A DNA stretch of 64,000 bases from Exobasidium rhododendri (taxonomy: Eukaryota; Basidiomycota; Exobasidiomycetes; Exobasidiales; Exobasidiaceae), in NCBI GenBank assembly GCA_026210745.1, contig CP110632.1, positions 1,921,001 through 1,985,000 of the forward strand, in the 5' to 3' direction. The notes under the pieces were generated by a model. The model had not been told where the DNA came from. It saw only the letters and a list, made by a program, of their open reading frames with translations, and searched no databases. Positions 24,393 through 32,971 of this stretch are shown here, in pieces (positions within the stretch are counted from its first letter, which is position 1; every line of letters starts with the position of its first letter). A program made the position numbers and the translations under genes.

Positions 24393-25161
24393 GACCATTT
24401 TTCCATCTACGAAGCTCAATTGTGTGACCTGCAGGCTCTTTTAGGGCAAATAGACTTATTAGCATACATTGTTGCAATATACAGCTAAAACATCTACTAA
24501 GTCCTAAAATATTTTATAGTGACAAAAGAAGGAGATAATTGAAGTCGAGTCTCTTTTTTGGGTCAATTAAAGTGAGGTTGATAAAAGTTGCATCGTCACG
24601 CCCTTATTGAGAACAAGAGCTCATTCTAAATGAACAGAGTGCTAGATATGCTACGTAGGATGCTATATACAAGTTCTTGAAGCTTAAAGCCATTGCGCTG
24701 AGGCAGCAGAGCTAGAATCGCGTAAATTTTGTGCCGTGACCATGACTTTTCTGAAGTATTGGACCCTTCTGGCGTAGTGGCTCGATACCTCTATATCTCC
24801 TCTCTTTCATATGTATTTTCTCATTTTTTTTCACACCCCATATATATAATACTATAATTTTACACAATTTATCAGAATCTCAAGCTCATTGAGCGATGTT
24901 ATGGTAGCATCGTGGCGGCCATCAATACACCCTCCGGACTGCAGGTTTCCTGAAGCCAAATTTGCGCCTTTTTCACAATAGGCCAAATTTCACACTTAGA
25001 GCAGCTCACTCAAAACGGCATGTTTCACTCTTTTTGTTTCAAACAAGTTTGTTCAGAATTTTCATACGATTTTATTTCATTAGATGGTACTTTACATTGG
25101 ACAAGCGGTCATGGTGATACAGCATGTCGTACACGGCGTATTCACTAGTGGTGGAAAATGG

Positions 25162-25192
25162 CACGTGTATTTAATAGTGATCCGGCATGGTA
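25162..25192 (-). repeat. Right copy of the 31-bp inverted repeat, just upstream of SMD3
   Basis: This is the exact reverse complement of 23767-23797. In this orientation it reads CACGTGTATTTAATAGTG then ATCCGGCATGGTA. It ends 116 bases before the SmD3 start codon, so the E-box and the TATTTAATA element could be part of that gene's promoter. Alternatively the two copies are the ends of a degenerate mobile element. Confidence 0.9.
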
Positions 25193-25308
25193 CCGCGCTT
25201 CAGGAAGAGTCCACTTTGCCTTTTCTCTACGATCGCGCATTAGAGGAGGACTACGATTGTTGCTAGACGAAGAGACGTATCACCCCTCGATCACCTTGAT
25301 ACGCCAGC

Positions 25309-26010
25309 ATGTCATCCAATCTAGGTATTCCCATCCGACTGATCCACGAGACTTTGGGCCACGTCATCACCGTCGAAACAAAGGGAGGCGTCACTTACAG
25401 AGGTCAACTATACGATGGTGAGTTTGCATTTTGTCGGACGAGGAGAAGACAACAAACGATCCTCTTTCCCTCCTTTTCACTTCACAATGGCACACCGCAA
25501 CTTCTTTGCTTGCTCATTACTGACTCTCTACCTAATCATCTTGTCTTGCTGCTGTTGTCAACTCTCTTTTTTTGTCTTTCCCCGAATAGCTGAGGATAGT
25601 CTCAACGTCAGTCTGAAAGAAATCACAGTGACTGCAAGGGATGGAAAGCAGAGCAAATTAGAGACAGTGTACATTCGTGGAAGTATGATACGATTTATCG
25701 TCGTCCCGGATATGTTACAGCAAGCACCCATGTTCAAACGAGTCGGTCCAAATGCAATGAAGGGAAGAGGTATCGGAAGTGCTCGTGGTAGGGCTACAAT
25801 CATGCGCGGTGAGTGCCCAAATCCTTATCAAAGGGACACTTGGAGAGAGATGAAGAAGTCCATCACTTCGAGTTCTCCTTGTCTCACACCTTACTTTGCT
25901 CCTCCTCCTCCTTCTCTTACTATTCTTTTGCCTCCCTCACAGCCCAGAGCCGACGAGGCGGTGTCGGTCGTGGTGGTCCTCGCCCGCCTCCTCAGGGGAT
26001 CAGACGGTAG
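25309..26010 (+). CDS. SMD3: Small nuclear ribonucleoprotein Sm D3
   Basis: Exons 25309-25417, 25590-25808 and 25943-26010 encode 131 residues. The Sm1 motif is [19 protein letters not shown]...YRGQLYD and the Sm2 motif is [17 protein letters not shown], where the IRG(S)xIRF form is diagnostic. [19 protein letters not shown] lies between them, as in SmD3. The RG-rich C-terminal tail ([14 protein letters not shown]) is of the type methylated before snRNP assembly. The protein is part of the heptameric ring on U1, U2, U4 and U5 snRNAs. Both intron phases restore conserved residues (the Ala of AED and of the AQSRR tail), so the model is firm. Confidence 0.96.
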
Positions 26011-26206
26011 AGGAATCTAAAGTCAACGTTTGTCATCGTTGCTCTGTACTACTAGAAAACACTTACCCCAAAACTCAACAAATGCAAACACACACAGCGA
26101 TTACGACGAGCATGAACGGTTGTTGCTTATTATAGAAGTTGCGGAAGGAAGAGAGATGAAAGAGAGTGACAGAAGTAATAGTACATGGGCGGAAGGTCGG
26201 AAAAGA
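26011..26206. other. Short convergent intergenic spacer
   Basis: The SmD3 and coiled-coil gene 3' ends face each other across this spacer. No coding feature was seen. Polyadenylation signals for both genes should lie here, but no canonical AATAAA is obvious. Confidence 0.4.
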
Positions 26207-28513
26207 TCACGATGACCCTTGAACGCTTCTCATCAACCTCAAAATGCGCTTCAATTCATCTTCGACTGCCTTTACTGCCGCTTCCTGGCTGGTCGTGTGG
26301 TTTTCGTGCTCTCTCAAGAGGTTCACCAGCTCCTTGACTGGACCTTGCACGAATACTGTGGCTCGATTGCGCTCACTCTCCAATTCCTTGACGATTCCAT
26401 GCATGATCTTACCCTCTTCTTCACGACCACGCCAACTTTCCTCTGCTGCTTTTGATTTGGCCAAGATGGCTGCAACTTGATCTCGGTTCTGCTTCACGAC
26501 TTCACCTTGCGTTTGTCGCAATTCAATCATTTCCTTCTCCCAAGCTTCTCGAATCGTCTTCCAATTCGTCGAGATAGCTTCATATTGAACTTCTGCTCGT
26601 TGCTTCAAGATTCTCTCTTCCCCCAATTCCGCTTCCACTTTCCGTACTCTTGCTCCCCATTCTCTGCTACTTTTGCCTAATTCCTTCGACTCTACTTCCG
26701 CCTTTCTCGCCCTTTCTAGCGCTTCCTGGATTTGTCTCTCCTTTCGAGCCATCATTTGCGCCAATCTTTCATTTTCTACTCTTGATCTACCCAGCACTTC
26801 CTTTGTCTCATCGAGTGATTTCTGTAGGACGGAGATGCTCTTCTGACTTGTTCTCAGTTGAATCTTTGTGTCGTCTAGAGCAGATCGAGAGTACGTCAGA
26901 TCGTTTGTCAAGGAGTTGATCACCTTGCTGGAGCCTTTTCCACTTCCTCCTGGACTGACTGGACCTCCCAGAACAGGTGAGCCAAGTCCGTTTGTGCCGT
27001 TGCCCGCCAAGCCATTCGGCGTGACTGCTTTGGGAGTGTGAAAACCGCCTGCCGTGGCTATCCTACGACTTTCGCTAGCAATAGTAGGCGCTAAGAACCC
27101 TTCGCCTGCCAAATTTGTATTGCTGTTGCTCTCTTGGACTGTTGAGAGACCCAGAGAATTGCTGCGATCAGGCGTCACACTGCGACGTCCGCTTCCGTTC
27201 GCCTCCCTTCTCTTTCGTCTGCTGTTCTCCATTGCACCGCCAACCTTGGACAGTGGTGTGTGGAAACTGGAGGGTGAGAGATGAACCTCATCGTCTGTTG
27301 AGCTGAAGCTGTGCGAGCCAAACTCTAATGAGGCAGCTTTCTTCAGACTTGATGACAATGTCTGGACGTCCTTGGCTTGGACTGGTAAAGAATTCCTACC
27401 ACTGATTTTTGCTCGAGTACTATCCTTGGCCTCCATGTTAGAAATCAATGCGTTCTTTTGTCGAAGGATGTGCTTGAGTTCATGTAGCTGTGATCGGAGC
27501 ATAGGTGTGCTTGACCGATCATCAGGAGTGACGTCGCTCGAATAGCTTCCACGAGAAGTCGGTCGCTTCGAGACTTCTACTGACAGCCGCCTTCGTCTTT
27601 GCTCCACTGGACTGTCCATAGAGCTGCTGTAGTTGCTGCTGATGTCGCTTATCATCATCTTAGGAAATGCTGATGGTGTGTCTTCGTCTTCACAAGAGAG
27701 GTGAATCGCCCTTGATTCTCGTATTTCATCGAGGGCCTGTGGGTCAATGGTCGAAATTAGTTTGCTATGTTAAATGAGCATACTCAAAAAACCTCATATA
27801 GGAAAGCTCAATATGCTCACTTCAAGTACAGCCAATGTTTCTGACCATGGAAACAGAGGGCTTTGCTCTTGCTCATTTGCCCTTCCTTTGGCGCATTCAT
27901 CAGCCGCCGCCAGTAAGCCCTTCTTCGCAGATTTGGCACCCATGAGGAACCCTAGCCATGTAACCTTATCCTTGTTCATTTCCCTGTCCTGCCTACTCGC
28001 CAAGTCACACAATTCTTTTCCCTCGAGGTAGCTCATTGCTAGAGGCTTCGAGACGAGCACACTCTTTCCTCCTCGCAGGGCGGACAGAGCTTCGTGGTAC
28101 CTTGTCTGTTGTGAGGAAGCAACGAAGATACTATCGATGCATGGATGAGCGTGAAGTTCAGTCGAGGTCCCGAATGTCTCAACATGATGTGATGATGATG
28201 ATGATGATGATGATGATGCTGTTGTCGAAGATTGCGTGCTCTGCGACGCCGCTGCTTTCGTTATGTCGTTCGTCGAAGTCGTTGCTGAGGAGGAGAAATG
28301 AATGTGAGAGTCGGCAAATGCTCGAGAAGTCGAGATGCTACTGGAAGATACTGCGACGATGATGTGTCGAACCTGTACATCACTAGATTGTCGTGCTGAT
28401 ATAACTTCACCATTCGATGCTACATTGGCCGCTTGAAGTTCGGCGACGAAAATTGCAGCTTCAGGCCCACAGCCAAGTATGCCCCATCTGCAGTCAATAA
28501 TTTTGTTACTCAT
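26207..28513 (-). CDS. Fusion-like protein: truncated Gfo/Idh oxidoreductase plus She3-like coiled coil
   Basis: Two exons, 28513-27821 and 27736-26207, join in phase across an 84-base GTGAGC...CCCACAG intron to give 740 residues. Residues 1-231 look like the NAD(P)-binding half of the Gfo/Idh/MocA family (dihydrodiol or xylose dehydrogenase type): CRWGILGCG at 8-16, VRHIIVAVSSSS, IDSIFVASSQQTRYHEALSAL and GKSVLVSKPLA. The usual EKP is SKP, and most of the catalytic/substrate domain is missing. Only a C-terminal-like tail remains (WSETLAVLE joined to ALDEIRES). The last 480 residues are a Ser-rich region and a long coiled coil (SLDETKEVLGRSRVENERLAQ onward) resembling She3-type mRNA-transport adaptors. 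An ATG at 27658 could start the coiled-coil part alone. Either this is a real fusion or two genes share a read-through exon. Confidence 0.6.
28190..28218. repeat. (TGA/TCA)n triplet repeat encoding poly-Ser
   Basis: The triplet array lies in exon 1 of the Gfo/Idh-like gene and is read on the minus strand as TCA codons, giving a Ser run before HHVETFG. Length variation would change the protein without shifting frame. Confidence 0.85.
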
Positions 28514-29072
28514 GTCAAGCCCCTATTCTTGCCTCTAGATAGATCCTGGTGATGGTCGTAGTCTGCACTTCATGAGAAGCGAAAGTCGGAATATAGAAGC
28601 CTGTTAGGTATTTCTTTTTGAGTGCTCCAGGAAGCGCTCGTCGTCGTCCTGCAGTTCCCCTTGGCTAAGGCGGCGGAAGGTGATTGCTGAGGTGTTGTTG
28701 TTCGGTGTCCACTGCACCACATATTTAGACATAGCGGCGCTCGACTTTTAGACTTTCCAACACACACTAGTGCCAAAAATACAAAATTTAATAATAGACA
28801 CAGTACTTAGTTCTCACTGCTGATGCATCTGGTACAAGTAAAGGATAGAATTCCGAAGATAGAGGAAGATTGCTCATCATCTTCATTGCCTTTGCCCACG
28901 TGTGCTGATGGTGCCTCCCTGTCCAATAATGATACCAAGGAAGGCCACACTGACAGCGATGGCGACGGTCAGCATAGGGGAAGAGGGATCGACCGGAACT
29001 CTACTACGCTTAAATTGCAAAGGGTAAATGTACATGTGTGCGAACTCTCTCTTCCCTCTTCTACTTCCGTCT
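28514..29072. other. Intergenic region between the Gfo/Idh-like gene and RRP14
   Basis: This should contain the promoter of the Gfo/Idh-like gene and the 3' flank of RRP14, both on the minus strand. It also holds one short hydrophobic reading frame, listed separately. Nothing else was recognised. Confidence 0.45.
28883..29035 (-). CDS. Possible 50-residue single-span membrane microprotein
   Basis: An ATG-initiated frame of 50 codons directly follows RRP14 on the same strand. It has a basic N-terminus (YPLQFKRSRVP), one hydrophobic helix (MLTVAIAVSVAFLGIIIG) and a short polar tail ending GQRQ. The layout resembles small tail- or signal-anchored fungal proteins, but I do not recognise the family. 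It lies in what would otherwise be the RRP14 3' untranslated region, so it may be noncoding. It could also be an exon of a spliced gene. Confidence 0.3.
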   Translation of the reverse strand: MYIYPLQFKRSRVPVDPSSPMLTVAIAVSVAFLGIIIGQGGTISTRGQRQ

Positions 29073-30687
29073 CTACTTGCGTGGACTCTTCTGGGGCTTG
29101 CCTGAGCCCTTGTTGCTGCTGCTGCTGCTTCTCGCTTTGCCCTCAAAGCCAGCTCTAGCCTTTTGTTTGGCTTTACCACCTGCTCCCATCTTCTTGCCTC
29201 CGATTCCCTTTCCACCCTTCTTGCTTTGCGTCTTTCGTGCGGCAATATTATCTGTTCTCTTCTTATTTTTAGCATAAGCCTTATCGCTCTTCTCCTTTTC
29301 TCGATCTGCCCACTCTTGTCGACTTTTGTCTTTCACTTTGTCCTTCTTCTTGGCCGCCTTCTTGAGAAGACTTTCATCATCTCGAATCTTGACTCCTTGC
29401 GCTGCTGCCTCTGCTTTGCTCCACCTTTCTCGCTCTTTCCTCTCTTGGTCAGCAGCCTTGTTACTAGCTTCATCGCCTTTCTCGCCACGCTTTGCAGCTC
29501 TAGCCTCTTCTTTTTTCTTGCGCGATTCTAGAATGGCCAAAGCTACTTTTGGATCCGAAGGTAAAGTGTGTCGATTCTTCTTCTCTTTTCCCTTTTGATC
29601 TTCATCAAATTTAATGGCAGAGAAGGTAATGTCGTTAGAAGCGGCTGGACCACCTTCCCTTTGACCTTGCTCGGCATTCGCACCCGAAGTACGATCTTTC
29701 ACGAGTAATGTGGGCGCTTTGCTGGTTCCATTGGCAGTAGGGCCTCCCTTCTTGGCACTGCCAGACAAAACTCCCTTCTTGTCCTGTTGCTCCCTTTCCA
29801 CCTTTCGCCTATCTTTCATCGCTGATCGCCTTTTATCTCTCATCTCACCCCTCTTCTTCCTCCTCTCTTCAAGCAACTCGTCCTTAGTGCTAGCCACGCT
29901 CTCATCATCTTGACCTCCATCAGTACCTTCGGTATTAGTACTTATAGCTTTCCTCTTGAATTGAAGACCTTGGATCTTTGCCTGCAATCGTGCTCGTAGA
30001 TCGAGAATGCCAGTCGGTGATTGATCGTTGTTGATTGCCTTCTCTGCCGCCTCATCGGAGCCCTTAATACTAGTCAGCTGCGTGCCCAATGAAGAATCCT
30101 CATCATCTTCTCCAGAATCAGTATCGCCAGCTCTAGAACCCTCAAGGGCATCATCATCGACTTCAAAGTCCATGTCGTCCGATGAAGCTTTTGAGATCTT
30201 CTTTGCTGAGGCCCTTTCCTGCTGAATCTGAACTACACTCTTAAAATTGTCGGGATCCAGCTTTGCCCGTTTGGCTTCCTTTATATGGGCCTTTCTATCC
30301 GCCGCTTCGATTGCCTTGTCCTGCTTTCTCTTATTCTTCATGTACTTCGTACTGATGCCCTTCATTTCGTCGGACACAGACGACCCCTCTGACTCTATAG
30401 CCAGGTAGAATTGGGCAGGTATGAGCGACAATAGCGAATTGAAGGCGAGGTCGTGTTTCTTCAGCGATTCCTGCAACGTTGTGGGTGTTTCTGCCATCAG
30501 CACTCGATCGTTCCTCATCGAAGCCCCTGCTTACACTCACCATCAAGTCATCGCGCTCTGTCTTTGGTAAGCCATCGGGTGCTTCTCCTTCAGCTAACGG
30601 GGTAGCACTTTCCACAGCAGCAACCACCGCCATCTTCCCTCTCTTACGGCCTTTTGAAGCTTCCATACCCTGTTCTCCCTTGGACAT
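29073..30687 (-). CDS. RRP14: SURF6-domain ribosome biogenesis protein (Rrp14-like)
   Basis: Exons 30687-30541 and 30470-29073 give 514 residues. The acceptor at 30471 was chosen because it brings exon 1 directly into ESLKKHDLAFNSLLSLIPAQFY, the N-terminal Rrp14 signature. The C-terminal half is the SURF6 domain, extremely rich in Lys, Arg and Glu (LPSDPKVALAILESRKKKEEARAAKR, then KDKSRQEWADREKEK), and it ends in a basic, Gly-rich tail. Rrp14 is a nucleolar factor for assembly of both subunits, mainly 60S. It shares a 242-base divergent promoter with RSA4/NLE1, another 60S assembly factor. The low-complexity acidic middle (about residues 120-200) is typical. Confidence 0.88.
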
Positions 30688-30929
30688 GATGGAAGACAGA
30701 GTGGTCAGGATCCTTTTATGCTGACACCTAGAGCCACCTTATAATTGTCGCCCTCTTGTCGCAAAAATTTCCACTTGACGCTGAGATTTTTGTCCAAACA
30801 CGTGTTTTGAAATTTTTGGCTCGCACAGGGAGATTTTTAAGCTTCGACTTTACGAGCTTCTTCTTGGTGGGTAATCTGAGGAACCCTGCCTAGACACTCG
30901 ACACACCTTTATTGCCTCAGTACATCATC
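30688..30929. promoter_or_regulatory. Bidirectional promoter of RRP14 and RSA4 with E-box and RRPE-like elements
   Basis: The spacer between two 60S-assembly genes carries a perfect 12-base palindrome, AAACACGTGTTT (30796-30807), with a CACGTG core. It also has an inverted pair of CAAAAATTTC (30762-30771; reverse complement at 30809-30818). The yeast RRPE element of ribosome-biogenesis genes has an AAAAATTT core, so these are candidate equivalents. Further GAGATTTTT words occur at about 30783 and 30830. Confidence 0.55.
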
Positions 30930-32756
30930 ATGGCCACTCTTGTACCACCCAAGAGCGCCAAGCGAGCAAGACTAGAAGCAGCTAAAGAGTCTATCAGAGC
31001 TGAAGAATTATTGCAAGCTGGAAAAATTGGGCCTTCTTCTTCTACACTCATCATTCAATTCCGAAATGGTCAAGATGGCTCTCTACTGGGGCCTATTATT
31101 TCGCTACCAGCCACAACAGGAGCGACCGAGATGAACATGATCGTCAATCAATTGAGAAAACAACTGAAAGAAGAGGCTAGAAAGAACAGAACAAGAGAAG
31201 AGAAAGAGGCGGCAGATTCGGATGACGAAGACGATGAAGACCTGCCTTTTGCTTTTCATGTTGCCTTGACCGACGATCACGAAGAAGAGGGCGCACCAGC
31301 AAAAGCAAAGTCGAGGCTGACGGTGCAAAAGAGCCTCAAGGAGGATGTCATCAGTACAAAGGAGGCTATTCAGATGGGATTGAGTGAAGAAGATACCTTG
31401 CAGATAGTCTTTGAGCCACAAGCAGTCTTCAAAGTTAGGCCGGTCCGAAGATGCTCCAGTACATTAAGCGGTCACGCTTCACCCATTCTCTGTTCGGTGT
31501 TCTCGCCAAGTGGGGCGCTACTGCTTACTGGGGCAGGTGATAAGACAGCTAGGTTATGGGACTTGGCGACTGAGTCACCTTTACATACACTGGTAGGGCA
31601 CTCTGGATGGGTACTCTGTGCAGAATGGGAAGGAAGAGAGAGAAGGATAGCTACAGGAGATATGTCGGGTGAGGTGAGAATTTGGGACGCTTTAGATAGT
31701 ACCGGCGGTAGAACAGGGAGAGCAGCTTGGGGAAGTAAAACAGGAGCTCAAGTGGAAGAAGAGCGAGAGGACAAGGAGACGAAGATGAAGTCGGCTGAAA
31801 AGAGAGCTTTAAGGCATGCCAGTCCAAAGAATCATCTACTGAAAGGCCATGCGAAGTGGATCACTTCTTTGGCATGGGAGCCTATTCACTTGAACCCGAT
31901 AAATCCTCGTCTTGCATCTAGCAGCAAAGACGGTACAGTCAGAGTCTGGAATCCTGCCACGAGACTGTGTCAGTATGCCTTAGGTGGCCATACTGCCAGT
32001 GTGAATGTGGTGCGGTGGGGAGGAAGAGGACTACTATATACGGCTAGCTCCGATCGAAGTGTCAAGATCTGGGAAGCAAAAGATGGAAAGCTGATTCGGA
32101 CGTTGAGCGATCATGCCCATTGGGTCAACACGTTGTCATTGAGCACCGATTGGGTCTTACGAACTGGACCATTTGATCATTTCGGAAAAGTGGGATCTAC
32201 AGCGAAAGACGCCGAAGGAAAAGATGAGACATGGCGAGATCAGATGGCGCAGAAAGAGGCAGAGAAGCGATATATGACAGCGATTGCTGGAAACCAAGCA
32301 GAACAGGTCATCTCCGGTTCAGACGATCATACCTTATATCTTTGGCCACCACAGTCGCATGTAGATAGTGCCATGGATAGCACACCCAAGAAGCCAATCG
32401 CGAGATTGACAGGCCATCAAAAGTTGATTAATCATGTCACCTTCTCACCAAACGGCGCCATGATCGCAAGTGCCAGTTTCGACAATAGTGTCAAATTGTG
32501 GGACGGTAGAACAGGAAAATTCATTGCGACACTGCGAGGTCATGTTTCTAGCGTCTATAGAATTGCGTGGAGTTCGGACAGTCGATTGTTGATCAGTGCA
32601 AGTAAGGACAGTACGCTGAAGTTGTGGGATTTGCGTACTTTTAAAATTCGAATGGATCTGCCCGGTCATTCCGATGAGGTGTACTGCGTCGACTTTGCAG
32701 CAGACAAGGTGGCCAGTGGTGGTAGGGATAAAGTACTCAAGATATGGCGGAATTAG
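30930..32756 (+). CDS. RSA4: Notchless-like WD40 60S assembly factor
   Basis: This intronless gene of 608 residues starts at the ATG at 30930 (TCATCATGG). The N-terminal NLE domain (about 30-190: STLIIQFRNGQDGSLLGPIISLP, later QMGLSEEDTLQIVFEPQAVFKVRPV) is followed by eight WD40 repeats, with clear GH...WD units such as GHASPILCSVFSPSG, GHTASVNVVRWGG and GHSDEVYCVDFAADK. A charged insertion (about 275-300) breaks the third repeat. Rsa4/Nle1 binds the Rea1/Mdn1 AAA-ATPase through the NLE domain during pre-60S remodelling. It pairs divergently with RRP14. Confidence 0.95.
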   Translation: MATLVPPKSAKRARLEAAKESIRAEELLQAGKIGPSSSTLIIQFRNGQDGSLLGPIISLPATTGATEMNMIVNQLRKQLKEEARKNRTREEKEAADSDDEDDEDLPFAFHVALTDDHEEEGAPAKAKSRLTVQKSLKEDVISTKEAIQMGLSEEDTLQIVFEPQAVFKVRPVRRCSSTLSGHASPILCSVFSPSGALLLTGAGDKTARLWDLATESPLHTLVGHSGWVLCAEWEGRERRIATGDMSGEVRIWDALDSTGGRTGRAAWGSKTGAQVEEEREDKETKMKSAEKRALRHASPKNHLLKGHAKWITSLAWEPIHLNPINPRLASSSKDGTVRVWNPATRLCQYALGGHTASVNVVRWGGRGLLYTASSDRSVKIWEAKDGKLIRTLSDHAHWVNTLSLSTDWVLRTGPFDHFGKVGSTAKDAEGKDETWRDQMAQKEAEKRYMTAIAGNQAEQVISGSDDHTLYLWPPQSHVDSAMDSTPKKPIARLTGHQKLINHVTFSPNGAMIASASFDNSVKLWDGRTGKFIATLRGHVSSVYRIAWSSDSRLLISASKDSTLKLWDLRTFKIRMDLPGHSDEVYCVDFAADKVASGGRDKVLKIWRN

Positions 32757-32971
32757 AGGAGGAAGGAAGGAGCATTAGCTGGCCACCGAATAGGATCATG
32801 TTGATATTGAATGCAATGTATAAGTAGATCATGTGCAAGGAATGCGATATAAGTGAAGAGAATGAGAGAGATGAATTTCTATACAAATCTGCATGTGATC
32901 AAGGAGAGCGGTGGGTAGGATGTTGATCTACGTATTAGGTTATGATCTATAATGGGTGACTACTAAAGGCG

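Larger units (their letters stand above)
23231..25308. other. Gene-free region with an AT-rich core flanked by an inverted repeat
   Basis: The left 500 bases are CT-rich and probably hold the kinase 3' untranslated region. Base composition then shifts: from about 23990 to 25080 the sequence is clearly AT-rich (for example 24061-24120 is about 23 percent G+C by my count), unlike the coding neighbourhood. The 31-bp inverted repeat copies at 23767 and 25162 bracket this core. No transposase, reverse transcriptase or tRNA was recognised. The longest internal frame (minus, 24074-24406) resembles nothing known to me. Confidence 0.55.

Noticed and set aside
24074-24406. 110-codon ATG frame on the minus strand within the AT-rich island
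   Set aside because: It is longer than expected for AT-rich DNA but has no family motif, includes the hairpin arms, and has no supporting splice or promoter signals.
24770-24795. TGGCGTAGTGGCTCGATACC, resembling a tRNA A-box
   Set aside because: No B-box or acceptor-stem partner follows within 100 bases, so no tRNA can be folded.
23561-25266. Two unrelated frames on opposite strands both encoding HVYLIVIRHG
   Set aside because: The shared peptide is just the translation of the 31-bp inverted repeat and not evidence of paralogous genes.
30471-30540. Apparent frame mismatch between the two RRP14 reading frames
   Set aside because: A 70-base GTGAGT...TTGCAG intron joins them in phase and restores the Rrp14 N-terminal motif, so there is no frameshift.
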